Source of the DNA: Neelides folsomi
Lineage: Eukaryota > Arthropoda > Collembola > Neelipleona > Neelidae
Length of the DNA stretch: 64,000 bases
Direction: 5' to 3'
Assembly: GCA_034687125.1 (NCBI GenBank)
Contig: JAQGBZ010000096.1
Span: 62,001 to 126,000, forward strand
Under the pieces are notes generated by a model. It saw nothing but the letters and a program-made list of their open reading frames with translations. It searched no databases and was not told where the DNA came from. Shown one piece after another: positions 53,287-64,000 of the stretch. Each line of letters begins with the position of its first letter. Position 1 is the first letter of the stretch. The position numbers and the translations under genes are program-made.

Positions 53287-56200
53287 TTAATCGGTGGGAA
53301 TTGTCGCATTCTTCTGGGCCAATTTTTCCTTCTCCCTTTCTCTGTCCCTCTTTCTTCTTCTTTTTCGCTTTCTTTCAAATAGCAAATACTCTTGTTTGAT
53401 CTTGGCATGAGTTTCTCTCAGATCGTTGATGGAATCGAGGATTTTTGCTACTCGTTCTTCTGGATCTTCGATATGATCTAAAATGGAAAATATATTAATG
53501 TAACAATTATATTACAATAATCAATTTGCTCTCTTAAATAATAAATAAAAACAATTTACCAAGATCGGGAATAAAATTATATTTTGGATGTTTTGGTGGC
53601 CTGATGAGATTAACGGGTGGTTGGGGAGCTGAGAATCTCCCGTGTTCATGATTTTCAGTCACTGTAAATTCAAAATTTTGTTAATGCTCAATTATTTATG
53701 ACAATTTCTTATAAATGTTATAAAATAAGTAACATATATATTTTCATATTACAAAGGAAAGGATACTCCTAATAGGATACATACATATGATATTTGTATA
53801 TGAATGGTTAGGGTCATGTGTTAATAGTTTATTAATCAATAATTATAAAATTGTGTCATTTAACCTTTTCTAGTTGTGAGCCTTCCTCTATAAGGATAAG
53901 GACGTAAGGAAACTTCATCTGGAGATTTATTCCTTCGCTGAATTCTTCTCCTCTTCGGTGGAGGTGACAAATAAGGTTTCCCGTCCATTCCTCCTCGACC
54001 TCGTTTTGAACCCATGCGACGTCTTCCTCGTTCACTCAGATTACGTTCTATACATGAAAATAATATTTAGCTTGTACAGATATTAACTATTGTAAAACAT
54101 TTAATATAAAACTTTTAGTTAATGACAATTAAAAATAATTATTATGTTTTAGTGTATAGAGCTCTTACTTGGCTTTATTTGTTCTCGATCGCCGCTCTCG
54201 CCATCAGATGAATCCTTAGATTTAGATGACTTCGAACTTCCACCACCAATCGGAGGAGAAATTCTCCCATGTTCACTAAATAAAAAATATATTTTATTTT
54301 ATAAGTTATGTGCGTCATTTGGTTCACAATCACTAAAATAATTTTATAATTAATCTACATTAATTTAATAATAATAATAAATTATATATTAATCTTACAT
54401 TCTAGGAGAATCAGATGAATGCGAAGAAGTTTCCGGTGTCAATGGTGGAGTTTTCTCTTCCATCGTAAGTTTCTTGATTGGGTCAAAGTCTTGTTTGAGT
54501 GCTGTCGGAGCGTGGTCGGATGATTCCTCTCCAAGGTCTTCTTTCATTTCTTCAACCCTTTCTTGGCATTTCAGGTTCGTTTCTTCGTCCTTATTCTTCT
54601 CCTCCAAAGCTTGAGATTTTGAAATATCTTCAGTGTCTTTTTTCTCTGTCCTTATTGCAAGATCTTCTTTTCCTCCCATGTCTTTCTTCTCCGTCTCGGA
54701 CTCAACTTCAGGTTGAGGTGATCCAGGAATTATTTCTTCACATAATAATGAATGAGATGATTCGTCCTTAGCATCTACCTTCAATTCCACCATTTTTTCC
54801 TCCTCTTTTTCTGCCAAAACAAGTTGAGGGAAATCAGAACTATCCAATTTGATTTCTATTTCCTTTGGACTTTCTTCTATTTTATGAACAGTTGACATTT
54901 TAGGAGATTCACCTTCCTTCATTTTCTCTGTAATCACCGATTTAGTAATTTCAACAATAATACTCGCTTTTTCCTTCATTTCTTCCTCTAATTGTTTCTT
55001 CACCGGTTTACCTTTCTTTTCAGCAACAGGCTTCTTCTCAGGTACTTTTTTCTTATTACCTGGTGATTTCCCTCCAACTTTAACTTTCTTAGGAGTCTTT
55101 TTCCCTTCGCTCTTCACTCCCATGATAACATCAGGAGAATGTTCCCGCTTCATTGGCCTCATAACAGTTAAAGTTTCTTTTTGTTCCGGTATTTCCCCAA
55201 TCTTTAGTGAATGAGTTTCTTTAGGTTGGATCTCAGGTGGGGAAATTGTAGGTGGTGGGACACGCGGTGGGATATTTAATAATAATGTCCGCGGACCAAC
55301 CATTTTCCCCATCGGTGGCCGATTAAATCCTTCACCAAGATTTCCAATTGATCCTCCACGAACCCTCACAGTTGTCCCAGCAAATGGCGCTGCTCCTGGT
55401 AAAATTGGACGTGGGATAATTGGATGTTGAACGATCTTTAACCCTTGGGTTGGAAATATTGGAGTTGTTGAAGGGCCCGGTTCAACAATTAACGAACCAA
55501 CTTTAATTTTAGAAACATCAATTGGTTGTTGAGGTTGAGCAGTTTTAGTTAATTTCTTCTGAGGTTCCTTCTTTTGTTTCACTTCGATTTTCTCACCTTT
55601 CTTCCTTGTAGCTTTCTTTTCTGATTCTGCTTCAGACGAAGAATCTGTTTCAGAATCTACAAATTTTTTGCTGATCACTTTTCTCATTTTTTTCTTGGGT
55701 TGAGTTTCAATCACAAGTTTGTCTTTAGCTTCTTTGTTCGCTCCTTTACCCTTTGGTAATGGTTCCGATTTGGGCGGTTCAGATTTTGGTTGAATGGTTT
55801 CAGGTTTTTTCACTTCTAATGAAATTGTTTCTTCAACTTTATCAACCAATGTTGCAGCTTTTGGCTCAATTTTCTTTTCAGTTTTTCCTCCAATTTGCCC
55901 AAGTTGTCCTGCGGTTTTCTTTCCCTCAGTTTGGCCAATAGCTACTTTGGATCCGGGTTTAACATATTGAGCTACAATCGGTCGAACAGGTGTAGTTTGA
56001 GTTACTATTGTTCCGCCGATTGGACGTTGAATTAAACTCGGCATAGGAACGTTTAAACCCTGACGTGGAAGAATCTTGGGAAGACCTCCAGGCTGCATAA
56101 CGTTCTATAATTGAATAATTAAACTAAATCAAATTTTACAATATTAAAGACATCTAAACAAAATGTAATTACCTACATTGGATTAGATTTGTAATTGGAC

Positions 56201-59200
56201 TTTTAACTTACAAGTGGTGTGGCCGATGAAATTAATGGTGGGGGAGGAAGAGATGTAGAAACAGTTGCAGCTCGTTGTCTCGCCATTGTCATTCTGACTG
56301 GAACAACAAGACGAACTTTTGGATCAAAGTCTTTCCCACTTGGTGTTGGTTTTTGAGGAGGAGAAAGAACCGGTGGACTTCCAGATAAATTCAATTCCTT
56401 TTGTCCTTTAACTGGTCGCCCAAGAATTTTTGCCGCAACTTTTTCCGGCTTCGTCACTTCTTTTTCTACTTTAACGGGTGTGACAACTTCATCTTTTTTC
56501 TCAGGAGATCTTGGACCGAAAATTTTAAGTTTTGGAGCTTCACTTTCTTCTTCAAACTCATAAACGTCAAGCTTGGCAGTTCCTTGTAACATCGATGTTG
56601 GTGAAGCTTGTGGAGGAGGCGAAGAACTTTTTGTAACATCGATTTTAATTTCTGATTTGGCCATTTCTTCTTCTGCTTTTGATGATTTTAAGATCTTGTC
56701 AAGACCTTTCATTTCTGATCGAATTTCATTAAGATCAATTCGTTTAGTTTCTTCTTTGGGGACTGGTAGAACTTTTGGCCCTTTTGTTTCACTTGTTGAT
56801 GATGAAACTGATGAAGCGTCGTCTTCCTCTTTTTTCTTACGAGATGAAACTGAGCCGACGCTGCTTGGAGGAGTTGAAACATTTACTGAAAGTGATCCCT
56901 TTCCTTCTGAATCGCTTGAAGCACCTTCACTCACTATTAAGAATAATTCAATCTCAATTAGTTCATGCAATGAATACAAAATTAAGTTATAATTAAATTT
57001 AACATGATCTAGATTTAGATTTTTAGATTCAAAAATTAAATGTTTTATTACTTCCAGATTTCTGTCTTGTTCTTCGCTTTTTAATACTGACTGAAATTTC
57101 TCCTTCAGAAGAGAGACGTTTTCGTGCAGTCAAAGCCCCAGATTTACTTCTTGTCCCAAGACCAGGAGGAGAAGGATGAACTGGTGTCGTTACTAAAGAA
57201 GGTCTACCCTTTTTAGCACCCTTTTTAGGAGTCGTGTCATCTTTGTCTTTGAAAATGGCAGGTCCACGGCCCTGAGCTGGTGATTTCGTTTTTTCAAGTC
57301 GAAGACTCAAATTTTCACAAACTCTATCTCGTTTAATCCATTCATCGTAACGATTATTCCAACCGGTGTAATGAACAAAAAATGATCCAACTTTGTCATT
57401 CAACTCCAAAACCTAATAATTTCAGTGTGTTAGATTTAAACAACTCAATTAAAAAAATCAATTAACATTATGCAATACTATTTATTAATTAAAATAATGT
57501 AAAATTTTTAACAACCTTTGCTTCGTATTTCACTTTTCCTTCAGAAATAGGTCCATAGTAAACAAGGAGTTTATCCCCGATTGAGATTTTAACTTTAGGT
57601 CCTATATGATCAAGGGTAATTTCAGGCGGTTCGACCTTTGGCTTTTCAGGTTCTTCTTCCACCTTCTTCTTTCCTTTTCCTCTCCCAACTTTCTTAGGGC
57701 TATCTTCTTTTTCTTTTTCCTTTTCCTTCACTGGTGGTTCCTTTTCCTTTGCAGCTTCCTTTCTTTTCTTTCCTTGAGGAGATTCCTTTGTTGGTTCCTT
57801 TGTCTCTTCTTCCTTCTTCCCTCTCATTTCTTGTCGACTTCTTGATCTTCGTGGTTCATCTGCTTTAGCTTCAGAGTCAGATGCAGTTGACTCAACTTCT
57901 GGCTCACTCACTGGAGGTTTCTCTTCTTTTTCTTTAACTACAGCAGTTTCTTCTTTCTTTGAAGTTGACGGTTCTGGTTTAGTAGCAGTTTCTTTCGGAG
58001 TCACTTGACCTGAAGGCTGCCGTTCTCGATATAAACTTCTACTAACTCTCGATTTTCCGCTTGTACCTTTCGAGTGCATTGTGCACCCAAGCTTTCGGTA
58101 AAAATCTTCAAAGTTTTGTAAAAATCTAAATGAAAAAGGCACAATATTTCAATATTGAAAAACAATAGAATATCGAATAGAAGATGAAGAACGAAACAAA
58201 GTCTGACTCTGACTGGCGCCTCAATCTCAAAAGCTCTCGATATCCCGGAATTTAGAACTTCATTTAGATTAACTTAACTTTAATTAGGATAGATTGTAAT
58301 ATATGTAAATCTAAATGATGGTTGTAAAACGCGGGAAATCAAGAGTTTCGGCTTTCGGCAGTTTCGGACCTTGATTTCGGCGACTCGATCGAGGGTTCGA
58401 CTCGAGAGTTCGATTCGAGTTCGAGAGTTCTGAGTCGGAATCGGAACTTCCGATTTCGAGAGTATCAAATTATTGCTTTACAGATTCTATCAAAATATAT
58501 TTACTAATAGTTTAAAAGTAAAGTTTAAAATTACTTTTTATATGCCTGCTTCACAAGATTTATAGTTGAGGTCGATGGCATATTTCCATATCCCATTTTA
58601 ACAGTAATTTTTTTCCATTCATTGGAATTTGATACTTTGTTGTATCCTCCGTTTGTGGTAACAATTTTGTACAATTTGTAAAGATCTAAATCTTTGTTGC
58701 ACACGGTAGGCGCTTTGTTAATTGGAGTTCCACGATCATCCATGAACTTATACAATTGGGCGACAAAATGATCTTTTTCTTCACGCCAATCTCCTTCAGA
58801 TACGTCCTATGAATTGAAGAATGTTTTTATACATCAAATTAGGATGAGTTTACATTTTTAAAAAACTAAATACCTCAGATTCGGATTGTTCTTCTTCGCT
58901 TTCAGTTTCCTCAACAGGTTTCCCAAACAGAGCTTCTTTGTCCCAATGTGCTGGAAGTTCCTTCTTTTCCAAATAAGTTAGTGCTTTCTCAACAGCTAAA
59001 ATTCATTAAATAAATATTTATAAAATTATTATTTATAAAATTAATTATGTTATATTTAATTTTATGAAATTACCTGCTCTTTGAATATTAGTATTTGCTT
59101 CTGACTTTGCAGCAAATTCCTTTGTAAAGTCAGTGATTTCCTTTTTAGGAACGGTATAGCTGAAATATAAAATATTTAAATAAAATTCATAAAAATCGCA

Positions 59201-60313
59201 TAAGAACTTTTTAAACTGTAATTAAACATGTAAAATTATTATTAACTATAAAGATAAATATGTTTGAATTGATTGATTTCTTACAATCTTCCATCCCTAA
59301 ATGATCTAACAAGACATTCGTCTTTAGTTAAATTCTTTGCCGGTTCTTGGGCTGATGGAGAAACAACAAGTGCAGGAAACCAATTATCTTTAGCTTTCTT
59401 CTTTTCGTTTGACTCCACGCAAACAACTTTCCCAATGTCGTCTCCATACTCCCTTTTCTTTCCTTTTTTAGAAGATGTTGATTCTTCTTCATCGCTGCTC
59501 TCGTCCCTTTCAGCACTACAATTTAAATTATTACGATGAAATGAAATGATGAAAATGAAATGATGTGAAATCGTATACAAAATAAATAATCAAAACTTAC
59601 TTTGGGAATCTTCTTCTCACTCCTCGACGTCCTGTCCCAACAACAGGATTACTAAAATGTTCCGGATGGGTCAACGGAAGATGATCGAGAGTGTCGGTCT
59701 CATTAAAATGTCTTCCACTTTTGAGACAAAGTGCCGAACGGCGAAGAGTCGTAATATCCCCGTCATCGAAGACTACCGTATATTGGCTGCAATCTTGTAT
59801 CTTGTTGATCACCGCTTCAACAAATTGATTTTTTTCCGAATGTTTTGCTTCTACTACAGCTCCAACCCTAAGGGTTCCTTTGACGAGATCTTCTGACAAA
59901 AGAAGACTTCCGAGTCCAGCTTTGAAAGTTACCTTCAAATATAATTTTAATATTATTGAAGACTTTGTATTACAATTACAGTATGTTTTAAAGACCCAGA
60001 TTTTATTAAGTTGGTCTAAAAAGGCTTAAATACTCTTATAATTGTTTAATGACAATATATATATATTTAGTTTAAGTTTAACATATAATTTATATAAAAA
60101 TGTCACCTTGCACTTGACACTGCGTACAACTTTCCGAATTTTGGCCTCGCAGAAGGCTCCCTTGTACTTTGCACTCACTTCAGTTCCAACAGTGAGGTAT
60201 GGGGGATCGTCTCCCTATAATAAAATCATGATTTTAATAAGATTCAAATTCTCTTTTAATATTATGATTAAAAATGGTTAAGTATCTCATAGTCAGTATT
60301 CATTGATTACCAT
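53287..60313 (-). CDS. ARID4: ARID4A/B-like chromatin protein (RBBP1 family), complete, 15 exons
   Basis: Exons in reading order: 60313-60311, 60214-60107, 59932-59601, 59515-59285, 59159-59074, 58995-58874, 58806-58535, 58125-57516, 57412-57052, 56933-56212, 56104-54399, 54275-54169, 54047-53865, 53661-53560, 53477-53287; 1,711 aa. ARID4 proteins bind Rb and the Sin3-HDAC complex. Order of parts: Tudor-type RBB1NT region ([40 protein letters not shown]), a second such region ([11 protein letters not shown]), ARID at about 305-390 ([16 protein letters not shown]), a chromo-barrel at about 560-620 ([16 protein letters not shown]) and a C-terminal helix ([16 protein letters not shown]) like the end of human ARID4. 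The ATG is the last codon of exon 1. The 1,706-nt exon encodes Lys/Glu/Pro-rich low-complexity sequence, making the protein longer than human ARID4A (1,257). Poly(A) signal at 53070-53075. Confidence 0.93.
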
Positions 60314-63164
60314 GATGTTGTTCGAAGATTTTCTATTTCCTGTATTAGCTGCCGTAATTACGAATGTAAAGTTCCTTCATGTGATGAATAAGATAAAATT
60401 CTTCTTCCTCCCCAAACCACGTAGATTCTTTCAAATCCCTATAAGTACAAATCATATATAATGACTCTTATTTAATTTAATACTCAATATTTAAAACGAA
60501 TTGTAAATACATCAACTCTTATGAAACTACATTTACATTTACGTTTACATACACTCAACGAAAAACGCATACTCCTTTAATTATTAGGTAAAACATCAGT
60601 CTTCCCATAAAATGGAAACTGTGAATAAAATCCCAAATATTTATACCCAAACAAGTATATTTAATATATTTAATTATTAATTATAATATATATTCCTTTA
60701 ATATATTAAAAAAAGTCTTGAACAGAAACCTCCAAAACACAAGGAATTTCGTATAAATGTTTCGTTCACATTTTGTAAAATGGAAAAATATATATAATGT
60801 ACGGCCTATTATAATTTATTAAATTTAAACCCATTGTACCCGGTCATAAGGATCTTAAATAATTTGTTTATTTATCAAGTTAATGTGTAATAAATGGATA
60901 GTTGACCTTTAGCGAGATCTCTTCAGCTACATGTTGTGGTAGCGGCTGAAGAAAGTGGAGCGGAGAGTGTCAAAGGAGTTTGTGTGGATCGGGGCCCTGC
61001 AATGCCTTCAATGCATGGAGTTTTGGAGTCCCTCAACGCTCGCAGTCTTCACCATTCAAAAAGGGGGAAGGAGGGGGATCTTCGACCTTGCGCATTACCC
61101 TCTTCCCTCCATTCACTCTCACAAAATTCTCTCTCGTTCCTTTTCACTTTGCTCCCAAATGAAACTCCCTTCAAATATTATCGAAAACTCCGGACAAATT
61201 TTTATAATTATTATTATTATAAATTATATTTATGTATGATCAAGAAATGAATTATTCTGTATAATGTTCCATATGAGAATAATTAGATCATGTAACAATT
61301 AAACATTTAATAATATTAATGATAATGGATGATTGGATGTTAGATTTAAAGGATGAATATGCCCAAACATGTAGAGTTGAATAAAGAGATTCTTACTTTG
61401 ATTTTGGGTACTTTTGTTTACAAGTCCAATACTTTTATTTTTTAACACTTTCTTGATTCCTGGAATTTAACTACTAAAAGCATGATAGAGTAGATAGAAA
61501 AGCATATAGAGAAGGACATCTTGAACCAAGCAGGGTAAAGGTCATCTGGAAAATAAAGTAAAAATTATAAATTGCATGCTATGGAGTAATAATGTTGATG
61601 ATTTGATGAATCGCAATAATTGAATTTAACATTATTAGAATCTTGTCGAATTACTTGTCGATTATGCTCGTGATTTGAAAAATTAAATGGTCTTAAGTAA
61701 AAATTTCATACGGTTTAATTCCTCAAGATACTTTTATGGCGCAGTACAAAAGATTCGTAAATTACGAAAATTACATAAATACTATAAATGTATGAGTTGA
61801 GGTGTGGTTAAGGAAGATTTGTAAATATCTTAATTACCAGCTACACTTTCCTACAATTGGTAAATTCCACTTCTCAGTTTGTTTAACAAATACTTAAATG
61901 TAATGTGTTAGCGTGTTTTCAATTAATATTCCTCTTTTGTAATAAAAGGTTAATTAGTTATTATGAACATTTTATATGAATTTCTCTACTTTCGACTACA
62001 TAATATTAACAGCTAATTTTGTGTAAAAAGGTCAATCTAATAACAATTACAATAAAATTAAACGTGATGAAATCCACGAACACACACTCAATAATTCAAT
62101 ATTAAGGAAAACACATTAAATGAACTTTATAATAAGTAAATAAACTGATTAGTTGGCTTTTTCTCAATTACAATTACAAATGAGAAAAACACTTAAAAAT
62201 AATTTATATATAATTAATTTCGTGATAAAATAAATAACACTACTACTTGTTTTAAGTAATATTGTAAAGTGATGTGATTTGTTGTTCATAAAACAAAATG
62301 CGCAATTATTACCTTTTAAAAGAATCATTTTTTTCTGAATACAAAAAGATAGGGGAAATCAGGTATCACAAAGTAAAGCTATTTTCCTCTCAGCTGACAA
62401 TCTTTCGTTCCTTTATGATGATAATTTAATTTTTTTGAGAGATCTATTCTCTTTATCTAAAGTCAAATTTAAAATTACTTGTAATGCATATCAGACCCTG
62501 ATGTAAGAAAATTGAAATTAGTCATTTCAATAACTATAAATAATTTTTAATAATATAATTTAAACATATTAATTCTCTTCATTACTTCCTTTAAAATGAG
62601 TCTCTATTTAATCGACGAAATACTTTAGCGTATGCTTAAAACAATGGTATTAATGAGGTAAAATGAGTCTAATATATCTAAAAACTACTTATAGGTTAAC
62701 TATATTATATATAAATTAAATAAATTGGTTACAATTCGTAAAATTCAATCTAATTAATATCATAACGCTTGCCCATTATTGCTCTATTTAGTATAATTTG
62801 TCCATTCAACAATGAGTCTCAATCTTTAGAGCCTTATCTGTTAGTATAACACTTTCCAATTTCACTCTATCTACACTCACTCACTCCAAATTGAAAAAAG
62901 CTAATGAACCACCATTCATTTTTTTACTATTTATGTAGTAATAATAATAGTGCAGAGACCTGTAATAACAACAATGATATTTAAAATTTTAAATATGTAG
63001 AACAAGCATTTTTAAACAAAGAAAAGTAGTAGAGACGTGAGAGGGCGGGTAACCTTAAACATGTAAAGATCTCAAAGAGGTTCTACAGTCAATTTCCTCA
63101 AATCCCAATGAGAAGTAATTAGATAGAGGGCTGGGCAATAGGAAGTTGAAAAAGGAGACGAGAT
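60314..63164. other. Intergenic between ARID4 and the MRCK gene
   Basis: The first few hundred bases should hold the ARID4 5' UTR and promoter, on the minus strand. A G+C-richer patch at about 60,930-61,130 has three overlapping frames without recognisable protein. The rest is A+T-rich and includes the 3' UTR of the MRCK gene near 63 kb. No repeats with clear ends were seen. Confidence 0.4.
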
Positions 63165-64000
63165 TCACTCGTTGTTGTCCGCTTGGCTCTCATATGATGA
63201 TGAACCTTGACCTCCGCCAGGTGAAGGTGGGCTGCTCAGATTACTGCTGTTGTTCGAAGTGAGAGAATGTCTTGGGCTCCCATCCCCATTCCCATCCTAT
63301 TACAAGAAAGTTAAAATTAAAGTACAAATATACTTATTTCTTAAATAATAATTTATAACTTGTTTTAAATTTTTTTATTAAAATTAAAACTTATGTAATT
63401 AAAATTAAAGCTTACGTCTTGATTATCTGAAGGTGATTTTGGAAAAGTTGGTCTCAGCGGCGGCGGAACCATAGGTCTTCTTGGTGGAAGCCCCGGTGGT
63501 GGACTCACCCCATTGAACTGAACAGGCATTCCACCTTGGTGACTTAATGATCTTCGTGGAGGTTCCGGAAAGGGTCGTTGAGAAGGAGAAAACCTTCCTG
63601 CAGATTGCTGTAACATGCTCCGCACCCTTTGCATCCCTTGTTGTGATTGAGAGCCAGGAGAATCCGCCGTCTCAAGAGTAGTTGGAAGATCCATTAGTCG
63701 CTGTATTTGAATTCCATCTCCTGGACCCATATGGCTAATATGGTTGAAGTTAGAAGGAGCTGAAATCATTCTCGATCGTCGATCCGTATGCCTAGAACCC
63801 AAAGATTTAAATTAATCGAACCATTCTTAATATTATTAGAAGCACCCAATCTACTAAATCTACATAATGGATAAACGATAAATAAAATGGAAATGAGAAA
63901 CGAGCAGACAAAGAGAGACATATTGAAAGGCATGAAAGAACTGACCGAATGATTTGCTGGCTTTCCAGAAGCAGCTTCAGTTTCCTGAACCCCAAAAACC
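63165..64000 (-). CDS. CDC42BPA: MRCK-type kinase (CDC42BPA/genghis khan), C-terminal end, partial
   Basis: Only the last three exons are in the window. The first, ending at 63946, runs off the edge at 64000; the others are 63791-63416 and 63296-63165. MRCKs are Cdc42-binding Ser/Thr kinases that phosphorylate myosin regulators. The visible part has a CRIB motif, [14 protein letters not shown] at 63766-63725, followed by [14 protein letters not shown], almost as in human MRCK (NPTNFNHIAHMGPGDG). Then comes a Pro/Ser-rich linker and the conserved tail [20 protein letters not shown] before the stop. The kinase, coiled-coil, C1, PH and CNH domains must lie beyond 64,000. The short edge exon ([13 protein letters not shown]) is less certain than the other two. 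Invertebrates usually have one MRCK, so the choice between alpha and beta has little meaning. Confidence 0.88.

Noticed and set aside
54499-54771. Plus-strand frames within the ARID4 and USP34 exons
   Set aside because: They are antisense shadows of real coding exons with repetitive Lys/Glu or Phe/Ser content.
60936-61250. Overlapping open frames in a G+C-richer patch near 61 kb
   Set aside because: Three frames open over the same bases with no protein-like pattern; more likely promoter or 5' UTR composition.

Overview
This is a nuclear DNA window from an animal. It holds fourteen protein genes split by many short, A+T-rich GT-AG introns (most about 60-130 bp), one tRNA gene and several small inverted-repeat elements. 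An estrogen-related receptor, MRCK kinase, EXT2 and ARID4 homologues point to a bilaterian. Calmodulin ending in VTMMTSK, compact introns and A+T-rich spacers suggest an invertebrate, perhaps an arthropod or another protostome with a compact genome; I cannot name the species. There are no operons, no CRISPR array and no bacterial features.

Layout on the + strand axis. 0.4-5.5 kb: cyclin K (+), followed by a divergent tandem relative with the same exon structure (+). 7.4-10 kb: calmodulin (+), with two candidate first exons. 11-13.4 kb: SmD2 (+) converging on proteasome alpha-6 (-). 13.9-19.7 kb: EXT2 (+), divergent from PSMA6, then BCKDHA (+). 20.5-25.7 kb: DMAC2L (-), PP5 phosphatase (+) and NTPCR (-), packed back to back. 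25.9 kb: tRNA-Asn(GTT). 27.7-33.3 kb: an estrogen-related receptor (+) with a 3.8 kb first intron. 37.4-51.5 kb: USP34 (+), 43 coding exons, about 3,301 codons. 53.3-60.3 kb: ARID4 (-), about 1,711 codons. 63.2-64 kb: the last three exons of an MRCK-type kinase (-), cut by the window edge.

The genes are mostly housekeeping and do not form one pathway. They cover transcription (cyclin K, ERR, ARID4), splicing (SmD2), protein turnover (PSMA6, USP34), signalling (calmodulin, PP5, MRCK), heparan sulfate synthesis (EXT2) and mitochondrial metabolism (BCKDHA, DMAC2L). Exon borders were set by hand from homology, splice signals and reading-phase closure; every complete model closes in frame. Protein names rest on remembered family sequences, not on a database search.

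The less ordinary items are: the cyclin K tandem pair; two GC-AG introns; start codons that are the last three bases of an exon (calmodulin twice over, and ARID4); a nine-codon upstream ORF ending on the EXT2 start codon; a perfect 68-bp inverted repeat near 52.2 kb; and three MITE-like elements, two with TA flanks. I found no convincing unknown multi-gene system.
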